Positions 1-8,710 are shown, counted from the first letter of the stretch. The stretch: DNA of 38,434 bases from Cricetibacter osteomyelitidis (GCF_004340985.1 NZ_SLYB01000023.1:1-38434), one strand, 5' to 3'. Translations and numbers: made by a program. Notes: generated by a model from the sequence alone, not told the origin.

Positions 1-21
1 AGAGACGGTATTTTTGAGCAT
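1..21 (-). CDS. Transposase, first seven codons only (left IS copy)
   Basis: The minus strand reads MLKNTVS from an ATG at 21-19, preceded by AAGGAA at suitable spacing. The right-hand copy reads MLKNFLS at the same place; the first four codons are identical and the next ones differ. The rest of the gene is outside the window. The reading frame upstream of this ATG is open and continuous with fruA. Confidence 0.6.
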
Positions 22-52
22 AGGCATTTCCTTTTCGATAGACCTATTAGAG

Positions 53-82
53 CAAACCTCTAGATGTATGTCTAGAGGTTTG
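53..82. repeat. IS leader hairpin, left copy
   Basis: A perfect 12-bp inverted repeat (CAAACCTCTAGA / TCTAGAGGTTTG) with a 6-base loop lies between the IS tip and the transposase start. The same hairpin is at 38243-38272. Placed in the leader of a transposase gene, such a structure could limit expression driven by outside promoters; that role is an inference. Confidence 0.8.
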
Positions 83-94
83 TCAGCGGTCTGA

Positions 95-1131
95 GACAAC
101 TTAATGTTGTCATTCAGGAATTTCACCACGTAACCTGCAAAGAAACCGGCAATAATACCGCCCAAAATCCCTGCTCCGCCGGTTGTGGCTAACATACCGC
201 CGATTAACCCCGGTGCTAAACCCGGACGGTCGGCAATAGAAAATGCAACATAGCCGGCAAACACGGCAATCATTAAATGGAATGCGGAACCGCCGCCGAT
301 ATCCATTAAGGCTTTCGGTAAACCGCCTGCAATATTTGCGTCTTCGAATGCTTTGATACCGAACATAAAGGACATTGCAATGGCTAAACCACCGGCAACC
401 ACGAGTGGTAACATATGAGATACACCGGTCATTAAGTGTTTATATACGCCTTTTTTCTCATCACTGTTGCTGCCTTCTGCCGATGTAGAGACTTTTTCAC
501 CGCCGTAGATTTTCGCTTCCGCAAAGGCTTTATCAAACTCTTGAGCAGTTTTTTTCAGTGCCAAACCGGTGGATGTTCGATACATCGGTTTACCTTTGAA
601 TTTAGACAAATCTACGTCAATATCTGCCGCGACGAATACCAAATCAGCTGCGGCGACTTCTTCAGGACTGATTAAATTACCTACACCCACTTGACCGCGA
701 GTTTCAACTTTGATGTTCCAACCTTGTTTTTTACCATAGATTTCAATAGCTTCCGCAGACATAAAGGTGTGAGCCACACCGGTCGGACACGCGGTAACGG
801 CAACCACGTTTTTCACGCCGGAATTTGCCACAGATTCAACCGCACTTTCGGCCACACCTACCGGTTGCACATAATCAACGGCTTCCTGTTGTGCATTCGC
901 TATCACAGCTTCAGGATTATGAAAAGCGGTTTCTGCATTTAATAAGGCTACTTTTTTACCATTTAATTGTGCATTATGTGGTAAATCATCACCCACGATC
1001 AGAACCAATTCCGCATTGGCGACATCGGCAATTTCGTGGCCTGCATTTTGTGCGGCTTTCACTAATATTTCACGCAATAAATAGGCTTTGGCATTGCCTA
1101 ATTTGGGGGAGTGAGTCACAAAAATTTTCAT
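95..1131 (-). pseudogene. fruA: PTS fructose transporter IIBC component FruA, cut by IS
   Basis: This is the first 345 or so codons of the fructose permease, which normally has about 560. It begins MKIFVTHSPKL from an ATG at 1131, four bases after the fruK stop, with AAGGA in front. Residues 1-100 are the IIB-like duplicated domain. The true IIB domain follows, with the phospho-accepting cysteine in AVTACPTGVAHT. The IIC membrane domain then starts (MTGVSHMLPLVVAGG, then further helices) and is lost at KFLNDNIKLS, where the IS begins. Most of the sugar-translocating IIC domain is therefore missing, so the product is unlikely to transport fructose. The frame stays open through the IS leader into the transposase (see findings). 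The 3' part may survive on the far side of the IS, outside the window. Confidence 0.9.
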
Positions 1132-1135
1132 TTGT

Positions 1136-2083
1136 TTATCCTTCTATTACATTGATTTTAACTTCGGCTAAAATGGGATCAAGCAAGGCACGATCCGGCA
1201 CACCCACGTTACTTTGAGAAACGGCAAAGGCAGAAACTGCACTGGCAAATGCCAAAGTATCTTGTTGGGTAAGATGATGACTTAAACCATAGATCAACCC
1301 GGCCACCATTGAATCGCCCGCACCTACTGTGCTCACAACATTTTGGCATTTTGGCGGTTGAGCTTGGATTACAGCACGATCACTTAACCATAAAGCACCA
1401 TTCGCGCCTATTGAAATAATCACGTTGGCAATACCTTGTGATTTTAATTTTTTCGCAGCAACCACAATATCGTTTAAAGTCGGTAATTCGTGGCCAATCC
1501 AGGCTTCTAATTCTCGATGATTCGGTTTAACCAGCCACGGATTTGCCCGTAAACCGGCGGTTAGTGCCGCATTGCTGCTGTCTAACACCACTTTTGCACC
1601 GGTGGTGTTTAATTGACTTAACCAGGCAGTAAATTTTTCCGGTGTCACTCCGCGGGGCAAACTGCCGCAAACAGCGATGATGTCGAACTGTTTGGCATAA
1701 TTAACAGAATCTTGTACAAACTTCGCCCAATCTGCTTCACTGATTTCATAGCCTAAAAAGTTAAGATCCGTCACATCCGCTTCGGTTTCGGTAATTTTTA
1801 CATTAATACGGGTTTTACCAGCAACACGTTGGAAACGATCTTCTAAGCCTAGCGTGTTGAACATATGCTCAAAATCCCCTTGGTTGTCTTCGCCAAGAAA
1901 ACCGCCAACGGCTGTCTTTACCGCTAAATCATTTAACACTTTAGCCACGTTAATACCTTTGCCCGCAGGAAATAAACCCAGTGTTTCCACAGTGTTGACT
2001 TCGCCTAATTGAATGCGTGGCAAACGTCCTACTAAGTCATAGGCAGCGTTCAGTGTGATAGTTGCAACTTTTGCTGTGGACAT
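1136..2083 (-). CDS. fruK: 1-phosphofructokinase
   Basis: FruK phosphorylates fructose 1-phosphate, the product of the fructose PTS, to fructose 1,6-bisphosphate using ATP in the cytoplasm. The 315-residue protein has the normal length for the PfkB/ribokinase family. It shows the N-terminal substrate motif PAGKGINVAKVL (about residues 39-50) and the C-terminal catalytic and anion-hole motif VGAGDSMVAG, with the catalytic base at about Asp257. The start is fixed by AGGAG seven bases before the ATG; this AGGAG lies inside the last codons of fruB, whose stop is only two bases upstream, so the pair is translationally close-coupled. It is the middle gene of fruB-fruK-fruA. The gene looks intact although fruA behind it is broken. 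Confidence 0.96.
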   Translation of the reverse strand: MSTAKVATITLNAAYDLVGRLPRIQLGEVNTVETLGLFPAGKGINVAKVLNDLAVKTAVGGFLGEDNQGDFEHMFNTLGLEDRFQRVAGKTRINVKITETEADVTDLNFLGYEISEADWAKFVQDSVNYAKQFDIIAVCGSLPRGVTPEKFTAWLSQLNTTGAKVVLDSSNAALTAGLRANPWLVKPNHRELEAWIGHELPTLNDIVVAAKKLKSQGIANVIISIGANGALWLSDRAVIQAQPPKCQNVVSTVGAGDSMVAGLIYGLSHHLTQQDTLAFASAVSAFAVSQSNVGVPDRALLDPILAEVKINVIEG

Positions 2084-2085
2084 CG

Positions 2086-3222
2086 TTATTCTCCTAATCC
2101 GTCGGCAATGGCTTTACCGATACCGTCAATGGCTTGCTGTGCTTGTTCGCCTGTTGCCACAAAACGCAAACGGCTGCCTTTCACCGCACCTAATGCCACG
2201 ATTTTCATTAAACTTTTCGCACTCACTAATTCAGTGTCACGATCAAGATTTTGTACTTGCACGGTAGCGTTATATTTTTTCACTTCGTTAACTAACACTG
2301 CACTTGGACGGGCGTGTAAGCCGTGTTCATTGCTAATGGTAAATGTGCCGACTACATCGCTTGCTGCCGAGGTATTTTCTGCAGCTGCTTCTGCTTTTAC
2401 TTCAACACCGTTAAGTGCGGTCACTATTTGAGAAATATCGCCGGTCAATAAGCTGTCTTGTACTTGGGCGTCTAATAAACGGACTAAGGTTTCGTTGATT
2501 TGATCGTCTTTGGCAGCAATGGTTAATACCGCTTTGATTTCTTTACCGTTATTTTCAAATGTCGTTTTTGCACGGCTGAATGCCAAGGCATTTTTTAAAT
2601 TGCCGCTGGTGCTGTCCGTTAACCAAATACCTTTACCTAGAGGTAATGCGGATGATGAAATCACTTCGGAAATAAATTGAGAATCCACCGCACTTTGAGC
2701 TTCTAATTTGCCCGCGTTAATGGCAGTAAGTGTCAGTAAACTTTGCGTATCCACATCAAGAGAAATATTTTCTGTTTGAACCGCAAAATCTTCCGTCTCA
2801 CCCATTAAAATAGCACGGAATTTTTTCACGTCTTGTAATGTAGCTAATTTTGCCGCGGTGTCTTCGTCACCTAATACGTGAGTTAATTGGCGTAACAACG
2901 CTAAGTGTTCGTCGCTGCGAGCGGCAATACCAATCACCACATAAGCAATATTGCCTTCTGACCATTCAATACCTTTTGGGAATTGGAACACTTGGACACC
3001 GGTATTTTTCACCATATCGCGAGTGTCCAACGTGCCGTGCGGAATGGCAATACCATTGCCTAAAAAAGTGGAAGTTTGGTGTTCGCGAGCAAGCATGCCT
3101 TGTAAATAGCTTGCTTCAACATAGCCTGCCTTTTCTAATGCTGTCGCCACTTGCTCAATAGCGTGTTTTTTATTATCAGCCTGTGCCGATAAATGAATGT
3201 CTTGTTCCGGTAAATTAAACAT
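2086..3222 (-). CDS. fruB: Fructose PTS diphosphoryl transfer protein FPr (IIA-M-HPr)
   Basis: FruB takes phosphate from enzyme I and passes it to FruA. The 378-residue protein has the full enterobacterial-type layout. The IIA domain spans residues 1-145, with the phosphorylated histidine in GIAIPHGT (His62). A linker (M) domain follows to about residue 285, and an HPr-like domain ends the protein, with the active histidine in GLHARPSA (about His303) and a regulatory-site serine in the SAKSLMKI segment. It is the first gene of the fru operon and starts 45 bases downstream of a Cra-type operator. An AGAGG sequence precedes the ATG. Without an intact FruA it has no obvious membrane partner here, though it could phosphorylate other IIB proteins. 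Confidence 0.96.
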   Translation of the reverse strand: MFNLPEQDIHLSAQADNKKHAIEQVATALEKAGYVEASYLQGMLAREHQTSTFLGNGIAIPHGTLDTRDMVKNTGVQVFQFPKGIEWSEGNIAYVVIGIAARSDEHLALLRQLTHVLGDEDTAAKLATLQDVKKFRAILMGETEDFAVQTENISLDVDTQSLLTLTAINAGKLEAQSAVDSQFISEVISSSALPLGKGIWLTDSTSGNLKNALAFSRAKTTFENNGKEIKAVLTIAAKDDQINETLVRLLDAQVQDSLLTGDISQIVTALNGVEVKAEAAAENTSAASDVVGTFTISNEHGLHARPSAVLVNEVKKYNATVQVQNLDRDTELVSAKSLMKIVALGAVKGSRLRFVATGEQAQQAIDGIGKAIADGLGE

Positions 3223-3266
3223 TCCGTTTCCTCTTTTTAGTTGATTGATGATAGATGAATAAACAA

Positions 3267-3280
3267 CTGAACCGTTTCAG
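3267..3280 (-). promoter_or_regulatory. Cra (FruR)-type operator of the fru operon
   Basis: On the minus strand the sequence reads GCTGAAACGGTTCAG, an almost perfect palindrome matching the known Cra/FruR operator core TGAAACGTTTCA in all but one inner base. It lies between an AT-rich stretch containing a TATATT -10-like hexamer (3289-3294) and the fruB start, the place expected for a repressor site relieved by fructose 1-phosphate. No regulator gene is adjacent. Confidence 0.75.
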
Positions 3281-3289
3281 CTTAATGTA

Positions 3290-3328
3290 ATATAAAAAAA
3301 TATTGCAGCAAATTTTTGCTGCAATATT
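3290..3328 (-). terminator. Intrinsic terminator of the lipoprotein gene at 3367
   Basis: A perfect 14-bp inverted repeat (AATATTGCAGCAAA at 3299-3312 and its complement at 3315-3328) is followed on the minus strand by a run of seven T. It closes the transcript of the upstream lipoprotein gene just before the fru promoter region. Confidence 0.85.
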
Positions 3329-3366
3329 AGCAAGAATAAGACTTATTTCAAGTCAAAGTGTGAATT

Positions 3367-3993
3367 TTATTCAAAAAATCCGATCCAGCTCACATTTTTA
3401 TTTTTTACTACCTGATTTGGATTTTTTATTGAAGTTTTTTTCGTCGCTTTTGTTGGTTTTTTAGTTGGTTCGCTTTGACAAACATTCAGCAATTGTTCAC
3501 TGCCTTTCACCAAATATTCATCATTTTCCGACCGCACTTTATTGCCGCGTAAATCCAACATCGCATCATAAATACCTTGGCTTAAACTGGCCCGATCGAT
3601 ATTTGACCAGCAATTTACATTTAAACGGCTAAAATTCGATTGTAAGTCACCGGCAAAAATAACCCCGCTATAATAGGCAAAAGTTTTTGTTTCCACTCCT
3701 TTTTCCGAATATAAATTTTGTCGGATCTGTTCTAACAGTAAAGACACGCGTCCCATTAACCAATCATTCGCACCGCGCGCAAAGTCATCTACCAAATAAT
3801 CTTCACTTACACGCCCCGTATAAGTTTGCACGGTCGCTTGATAAGCTACGGCATAAGATTTTTGATCTATTTTATTTTGCTCTAAATTAATCACCGATTT
3901 GCTGCCACCGATGAAAGGAATATAATCCGACCAAGACGAACAAGCGGATAATAAGATTGTGCTAACTACAATGAAAGAGAGTTTTTTTAACAT
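3367..3993 (-). CDS. Putative lipoprotein of unknown function
   Basis: The 208-residue product has a lipoprotein signal: a charged start (MLKKL), a hydrophobic stretch and the lipobox LLSAC with the lipidated cysteine at residue 18. The mature part has no motif I recognise. It is mixed and acidic in the middle, carries two further cysteines (NVNCWS and LNVCQS) that could pair, and ends in a lysine/threonine-rich tail (about residues 174-195) before NVSWIGFFE. RBS AAGGAA precedes the ATG. It stands alone between yggU and the fru operon and ends at its own terminator. Residue +2 after the cysteine is serine, which in enterobacterial rules favours sorting to the outer membrane. The function is unknown; I infer a cell-envelope role only from the signal. 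Confidence 0.85.
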   Translation of the reverse strand: MLKKLSFIVVSTILLSACSSWSDYIPFIGGSKSVINLEQNKIDQKSYAVAYQATVQTYTGRVSEDYLVDDFARGANDWLMGRVSLLLEQIRQNLYSEKGVETKTFAYYSGVIFAGDLQSNFSRLNVNCWSNIDRASLSQGIYDAMLDLRGNKVRSENDEYLVKGSEQLLNVCQSEPTKKPTKATKKTSIKNPNQVVKNKNVSWIGFFE

Positions 3994-4011
3994 AACGTTT
4001 TCCTTATTTAA

Positions 4012-4311
4012 TTAAATGCTTTCACCCAACAACTGACTCACAATTTCAGGCAACTGTTTCGGTTTAGTAATAAAGACTTGTTTATGTCGGCTTAGTTCCC
4101 CTTTTTCCAACACAATACTGCTTTTCGGTACTTTGAACGCCTTGCTGAAAAATTTCAGCAAATGTGCGTTGGCTTGTCCGTCCACGGGCGGCGCGGTGAT
4201 GGTGACTTTTAATTCATCATTGTGTAAACCGACAATTTGATCTTTGCTTGCTTTAGGCTGCAAGATCACCCGCAAGCGCAAGCCGTTTTCGCATTGTTTG
4301 ACGGCAGACAT
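4012..4311 (-). CDS. yggU: YggU family protein (DUF167/UPF0235)
   Basis: This small cytoplasmic protein of the DUF167 fold has the family's conserved centre: [14 protein letters not shown] near the N-terminus, [17 protein letters not shown] in the middle and [14 protein letters not shown] after it. The biochemical role of the family is not established. I place the start at the ATG at 4311 (MSAVKQ, 99 residues), which overlaps the yggT stop as TAATG; a start 15 bases upstream is open but lies inside yggT. The yggT-yggU pair, translationally coupled as here, is a common arrangement in gammaproteobacteria, often near yggS and proC, which are absent here. Confidence 0.93.
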   Translation of the reverse strand: MSAVKQCENGLRLRVILQPKASKDQIVGLHNDELKVTITAPPVDGQANAHLLKFFSKAFKVPKSSIVLEKGELSRHKQVFITKPKQLPEIVSQLLGESI

Positions 4312-4865
4312 TATGCCAAAGCCCAATACGCGCCTAAAATATCGTAAAGAAAACGATTGATAAAATACAACACAAATACCAAAATCATCGGTGCAAAATC
4401 AATCATTCCGGTACGCGGTAAAAATTTACGAATCGGCGACATCAATGGTTCGGTGAGTTGATAAAGCACATAATCCACCGGATTTTGTCCGCGGCTGAAC
4501 CAGCTTAAAATCGCACGAATAAAGATCATATAAATCAAGACTGTACCCGCGGTTTTCACTACACCTAACGCCCCGACAATCACCGCACTTGTCCAGTCGG
4601 TGATAAATTCACCGCTTACTAATGCAATCAACGGATATTTCAATGCGCAAAGCACAAATGCCGCCACGATTGCCGCAAGATCCAAATTATTTTTATTCGG
4701 AATAAACTTCCGCACTGGTGCTAATACCGGTTGAGTGAATTTGACAATAGTTTGAGAAATCGGATTATAAAAATCCACTTTGCAATATTGCAGCCAAGCA
4801 CGCAATAATAAAATCATTGCATAAATTTCAATAACAAATTTTACTAATTCTTGAATGGCACTCAT
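4311..4865 (-). CDS. yggT: YggT family integral membrane protein
   Basis: The 184-residue membrane protein is made of two similar YggT repeats. Each has a hydrophobic helix, an RAWLQ/RAILSWF motif, a P-I-S/P-V-D loop and the P-x-L/M-x-P-I/V-R-K-F-I/L-P signature ([10 protein letters not shown] near residue 50 and [10 protein letters not shown] near residue 144), then another hydrophobic pair. Four or more membrane segments are evident. The exact function is unknown; family members have been linked to osmotic tolerance and, in plastids, to cytochrome assembly. AGGGGAA precedes the ATG. An uptake sequence lies just upstream (4876-4886) and yggU follows with a one-base overlap. Confidence 0.93.
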   Translation of the reverse strand: MSAIQELVKFVIEIYAMILLLRAWLQYCKVDFYNPISQTIVKFTQPVLAPVRKFIPNKNNLDLAAIVAAFVLCALKYPLIALVSGEFITDWTSAVIVGALGVVKTAGTVLIYMIFIRAILSWFSRGQNPVDYVLYQLTEPLMSPIRKFLPRTGMIDFAPMILVFVLYFINRFLYDILGAYWALA

Positions 4866-4936
4866 AATTTCCCCTAAAAGTGCGGTTAATTTTGAAAGAA
4901 TATAATGGGGATCTTTGTAACAAAATGCAAGGGAAT

Positions 4937-5461
4937 TTATAACGGACTTTCCACCTGTAATTGTTCACAAATATCAGAAACGGCTAATATTAAGCTGGAT
5001 TTCACCAATTTTTCTTGTCGCATTATTTTCATCTGAAAGGCAAGGGAATCCTGTTTTTCCAAAGGGTTTAATTCCACAGGCAAAATTCGTTGTGTTTGAA
5101 AATGCAGTTGCTGAGCAAATTCGGTGATGATGTGATCAGTAAATTCATATTCCTCTGCGTCATTGTTTAATTGCTCTTTCAGACCGATAAAATGATTGAT
5201 ATCCTGAAAAACCTCATGAGAAATTGCTCCCAAGCCAAGCAGTACTTTTAGGCGAATGGCAAGCTCAAATAAAGGACCGGATTGTTCAAACAAAGAGTTG
5301 ATCACCGATTGCACCACAAAATCATTTTTGCGGAAAATTCGGTTCATTAACTGATCCACGACTTCTTCAAAAATATTTACCGAAGCAATGAGGAAGCTAC
5401 GCACACTGGTAGCTTCATTGAGTTTTTCGTAAATGCTAAATTCCGTTGTCGGCACTACCAC
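4937..5461 (-). CDS. mtlR: Mannitol operon repressor MtlR
   Basis: This 174-residue protein of the MtlR family represses the mannitol operon; the mechanism is unclear because it lacks a classical DNA-binding helix-turn-helix. Family landmarks are visible: VRSFLIASVNIFEEVV, IFRKNDFVVQSVI, GPLFELAIRLKVLLGLGAI, a LKEQLNNDAEEYEFTD segment and the helical C-terminus. The start is GTG rather than ATG. The first GTG (5461) is only two bases after AAGGA, while the GTG at 5455 has better spacing, so the protein may be two residues shorter. It follows mtlD directly as the last gene of mtlA-mtlD-mtlR, as in E. coli. Confidence 0.92.
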   Translation of the reverse strand: MVVPTTEFSIYEKLNEATSVRSFLIASVNIFEEVVDQLMNRIFRKNDFVVQSVINSLFEQSGPLFELAIRLKVLLGLGAISHEVFQDINHFIGLKEQLNNDAEEYEFTDHIITEFAQQLHFQTQRILPVELNPLEKQDSLAFQMKIMRQEKLVKSSLILAVSDICEQLQVESPL

Positions 5462-5470
5462 ATCCTTAAA

Positions 5471-6616
5471 TTACAATGCGTTATAAGCATTTACGATTTG
5501 ATCGACCACCGCTTTGTCTTGCAATTCGGTGTATTTTAATACCGTGGCTTCCACTCCGTTATCCGCTAAAGATTGCACTAATTCAATCGCTTGCGGATCT
5601 TGTTCATTGCGATAAGAGAGTGCGGTAGCAATTGCCGCAATTAAATTGCTGTTTGGCAAGCCGTATTCAATCGTACCGCGTAACGGTTTGATTAAGCGAT
5701 CATTGTAGCTTAATTTACGCAATGGCTCGCGACCGACGCGATCTACATCGTCCACTAAATATGGATTGGCAAAACGCTTTAAGATTTTTTCGATATAGGC
5801 GGCATGAGCTTGTGGGTCAAATCCATAGCGTTTGATTAATACCGCACCACTTTCCTGCATCACGGATTTCACAAAAGTTTTAATGCTTTCATCTTCGATG
5901 GATTCACGCACAAATTGATAGCCTTTTTGTTTACCTACATAAGCGGTCACTGCATGGCCGGTATTTAAGGTGAACAATTTACGCTCGATAAACGCCATTA
6001 AATTGTCGGTTTTTTCCATACCATTGATATGCGGAATATCACCTTTGAATTGCGTTTTATCCACTATCCATTCGCTGAATTCTTCTACGGTTACTAACAA
6101 CGGATCATTTTCCAGTGCGTGAACCGGCGGCACAATGCGATCCACGGCGGAATCCACAAAACCCACTAATTGTTCGGTCTTTGCTTGTAATTCCGGTGAT
6201 AAATGAGCAAATACCTGTTCTTTTAAGAAAGTAGTGCCGCGTACCATATTTTCGCAAGCAATTATATTTAACGGAGTTTCGTTACCGCCGGCAAAGCGTT
6301 GTTCCAAGCCCTTTGCGATGGTGCTTGAAATAATTTTTAATACGTTCGGACCTACTGCAGTTGTGACTAAATCTACCGAATTAAACAAATTAATGACCGC
6401 ACTTGGGTCCTTGGAATTTACACCGCTGACATTGTTAACCTGTTCGATTTTACTGTTTTCACCGACAATCTTAACGTTGTAATTGCCTTGTTTGTTTAAT
6501 AAATCAATCACCGTATCGTTTACATCGGCAAAAACCACGCGTACATTGGAATCGGCCAATAGTTTACCGATAAAACCACGGCCGATATTACCGGCGCCGA
6601 AATGTAATGCTTTCAT
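5471..6616 (-). CDS. mtlD: Mannitol-1-phosphate 5-dehydrogenase
   Basis: MtlD oxidises mannitol 1-phosphate, delivered by MtlA, to fructose 6-phosphate with NAD+. The 381 residues match the usual length. The N-terminus [17 protein letters not shown] is the dinucleotide-binding glycine motif of this polyol dehydrogenase family. The conserved catalytic region with lysine and histidine ([17 protein letters not shown]) is near residues 212-228, and [14 protein letters not shown] follows near 302-315. AAGGG stands before the ATG. It lies 63 bases after mtlA, separated by a GC-rich hairpin, and nine bases before mtlR. Confidence 0.97.
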   Translation of the reverse strand: MKALHFGAGNIGRGFIGKLLADSNVRVVFADVNDTVIDLLNKQGNYNVKIVGENSKIEQVNNVSGVNSKDPSAVINLFNSVDLVTTAVGPNVLKIISSTIAKGLEQRFAGGNETPLNIIACENMVRGTTFLKEQVFAHLSPELQAKTEQLVGFVDSAVDRIVPPVHALENDPLLVTVEEFSEWIVDKTQFKGDIPHINGMEKTDNLMAFIERKLFTLNTGHAVTAYVGKQKGYQFVRESIEDESIKTFVKSVMQESGAVLIKRYGFDPQAHAAYIEKILKRFANPYLVDDVDRVGREPLRKLSYNDRLIKPLRGTIEYGLPNSNLIAAIATALSYRNEQDPQAIELVQSLADNGVEATVLKYTELQDKAVVDQIVNAYNAL

Positions 6617-6651
6617 TGTTATACCCTTATTTTCCTCTAACTAAATATTAA

Positions 6652-6672
6652 GGTGGGCAACAAATGCCCACC
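6652..6672 (-). repeat. Intercistronic hairpin between mtlA and mtlD
   Basis: A perfect 8-bp GC-rich stem (GGTGGGCA / TGCCCACC, loop of five) sits seven bases after the mtlA stop. It is not followed by a T-run on the minus strand, so it is unlikely to be a full terminator. It could protect the 3' end of the mtlA message or lower mtlD expression. Confidence 0.6.
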
Positions 6673-6679
6673 AACAAAA

Positions 6680-8560
6680 CTAACCTTTTAATAATTGTAG
6701 AACTTTTTCTACATCATTAGTTGAAGTCAACAATTCAATGGCGTCGTCGCTATCTAGTGCGTTAGTGATTGCTGATACCACTTGAATATGCTCGTTGTTT
6801 TTGGCGGCAATACCGACCACTAATTTCGCCACACCGTCTTCATCGTCAGTGAAACGTACACCTTGCGGATATTGGCATACCACAATACCGGTTTTAATTA
6901 CGGAATCTTTCGCTTCGATGGTTCCATGCGGCACTGCAACGCCTTCGCCCAAGTAGGTTGAAACCAGTTTTTCACGTTCAAACATTGCCTCCACATAGCT
7001 TGGTAATACAAAACCCGCTTTCACTAATTGTTCACCTGCAAAACGAATAGCATCTTCTTTGTTATCTGCTTTCAATCCTAAGAAAATTTGATCTTGGGTT
7101 AAAGTGAATTTTGTACCGACGGCTTCGACTTCGCTTGTTTCTACTTGTTCAACTTTAGCCGCTTGCTCTGCGTTTAAGTTCGCTTTTAAATCTGCGACTA
7201 AACCGTCATAGAATTTATTATCTAAGAAGTTTTGTAATGATAAATGCATTGCATTCGGCACTTGTTGTTTCGCACGTAACGTTAAATCTTGGTGCGTAAT
7301 TACTAAGCGGGCATCTGTCGGTAAATCATTGATTGCACAATTGGTCACATCAAGATCAAGCCCTGCATCTTTCACTTTTTTACGTAACATACTGGCCCCC
7401 ATCGCACTTGAGCCCATACCGGCATCGCAAGATACGAAGATTTTTTTCAAGCCTTTGTAATCTGTTACAGCTGTAATATTACCACCTGATTTCATTGCTT
7501 TAGATGCCGCTTGCATTTCTTCTAACGTATTACCTGCATTTTCTTTTTGGATTTTTAGGAAGAATGATGCTAATACAAAAGATACCGCACAAGAAGCAAC
7601 TACTGATGCAATCACACCTACATAAGAAGTTTTTGGTGTCATTAATAACACAGCGATAATTGAACCCGGAGAAGCCGGAGCCTGTAAACCTGCGTTAAAT
7701 AATACAAGCGTGAATACACCTGTCATACCACCTGCAATTACTGCTAACAATAAACGCGGATTCATCAATACATACGGGAAATAAATTTCGTGGATACCAC
7801 CAAAGAAATGGATAATCGCCGCACCACCCGCCGTTTGCTTCGCAGAACCGCGACCAAAGAAGATGTAGGCTAATAATACACCCAAGCCCGGCCCCGGGTT
7901 TGCTTCAATTAAGAAGAAAATAGACTGACCGACGTCCTGTGCTTGTTGAATACCCAATGGTGAGAAAATACCGTGATTAATCGCATTGTTTAAGAATAAA
8001 ATTTTAGCCGGTTCAACAAAGATAGAAGTAAACGGCAATAAACCACTTTTCACTAAAACATCCACGCCGGCTGCCAATAAAGTAGAAAGCTCTTTGACTA
8101 CCGGGCCGATAACAAAGAAGAACAGAATCGCTAAAATCATACCGATAATACCGGATGAGAAGTTATTCACTAACATCTCAAAACCGCTTTTGATTTTACC
8201 ATCGGCCCATTTATCGAATTTTTTGATGACATAACCACCGGTAGGACCAGCAATCATCGCACCTAAGAACATCGGAATATTTGTCCCCACAATCACACCC
8301 GCAGTAGTAATCGCACCTACTACCGCACCTCGATCACCGGCTACTAATTTACCACCGGTATAACCGATTAATAATGGTAATAGATAGGTAATCATTGGAT
8401 CGACTAATTTAGCTAAAGACTCATTCGGCAACCAACCTGTCGGAATAAAAAGTGCGGTAATAAAACCCCACGCAATAAATGCCCCGATATTGGGCATCAC
8501 CATATTTGATAAGAAACGTCCAAAACTTTGGATTTTCACTTTTGCACTTGCTGAAAGCAT
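6680..8560 (-). CDS. mtlA: PTS mannitol transporter IICBA
   Basis: MtlA takes up mannitol through the inner membrane and phosphorylates it to mannitol 1-phosphate. The 626-residue protein holds all three domains. The membrane IIC domain occupies about residues 1-335, with the conserved NNAINHG (191-197) and GIHEIYFPYVLM (255-266) motifs. The IIB domain follows, with phospho-cysteine Cys378 in IFVSCDAGMGSS. The C-terminal IIA domain has the phospho-histidine His545 in GVAVPHGTIE. It is the first gene of the mtl operon. GAGG precedes the ATG. Upstream are three CRP sites, so the operon should be under strong cAMP control, with MtlR giving mannitol response. All catalytic residues are in place, in contrast to the broken fructose transporter. 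Confidence 0.97.
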   Translation of the reverse strand: MLSASAKVKIQSFGRFLSNMVMPNIGAFIAWGFITALFIPTGWLPNESLAKLVDPMITYLLPLLIGYTGGKLVAGDRGAVVGAITTAGVIVGTNIPMFLGAMIAGPTGGYVIKKFDKWADGKIKSGFEMLVNNFSSGIIGMILAILFFFVIGPVVKELSTLLAAGVDVLVKSGLLPFTSIFVEPAKILFLNNAINHGIFSPLGIQQAQDVGQSIFFLIEANPGPGLGVLLAYIFFGRGSAKQTAGGAAIIHFFGGIHEIYFPYVLMNPRLLLAVIAGGMTGVFTLVLFNAGLQAPASPGSIIAVLLMTPKTSYVGVIASVVASCAVSFVLASFFLKIQKENAGNTLEEMQAASKAMKSGGNITAVTDYKGLKKIFVSCDAGMGSSAMGASMLRKKVKDAGLDLDVTNCAINDLPTDARLVITHQDLTLRAKQQVPNAMHLSLQNFLDNKFYDGLVADLKANLNAEQAAKVEQVETSEVEAVGTKFTLTQDQIFLGLKADNKEDAIRFAGEQLVKAGFVLPSYVEAMFEREKLVSTYLGEGVAVPHGTIEAKDSVIKTGIVVCQYPQGVRFTDDEDGVAKLVVGIAAKNNEHIQVVSAITNALDSDDAIELLTSTNDVEKVLQLLKG

Positions 8561-8650
8561 ATAAACCTCGTTTTAAATAAAGGATTGAGTTATTTTCGCG
8601 GTTAAAATTAACACAGCGACCATAAAAACCCAAATTTTTTAGTTCAATTC

Positions 8651-8666
8651 TGTGACACAGATCACA
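8651..8666. promoter_or_regulatory. CRP site 1 upstream of mtlA
   Basis: TGTGACACAGATCACA matches the CRP consensus TGTGA-N6-TCACA exactly. It is the site nearest to mtlA. A weak -10 candidate on the minus strand (TATGGT, 8619-8624) would put the site in the mid -40s, close to class II activation geometry. Confidence 0.85.
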
Positions 8667-8694
8667 TTAAATTTTTGGAAGCAATTTCTAAAAA

Positions 8695-8710
8695 TGTGAC
8701 ACAGATCACA
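8695..8710. promoter_or_regulatory. CRP site 2 upstream of mtlA
   Basis: This is a second copy of the same 16-base word, TGTGACACAGATCACA, 44 bases further upstream: about four DNA turns, so on roughly the same helix face as site 1. Confidence 0.85.

Larger units (their letters stand above)
1..94 (-). mobile_element. 5' end of IS1182-like insertion sequence, left copy
   Basis: Positions 10-94 are the exact reverse complement of 38231-38315, the start of the IS at the other end of the window. The shared 85 bases hold the element's tip (TCAGACCGCTGAC when read on the minus strand), a 12-bp hairpin, a ribosome binding site and the first codons of a transposase. The body of the element lies to the left of the window. 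The element interrupts fruA. Bases 1-9 no longer match the right-hand copy, so this is either a diverged or recombinant copy or an assembly edge. The family assignment comes from the longer transposase start in the right copy. Confidence 0.8.

Noticed and set aside
2055-3161. Plus-strand open frames across fruB
   Set aside because: They are antisense to well-supported genes with catalytic motifs and show no independent evidence.
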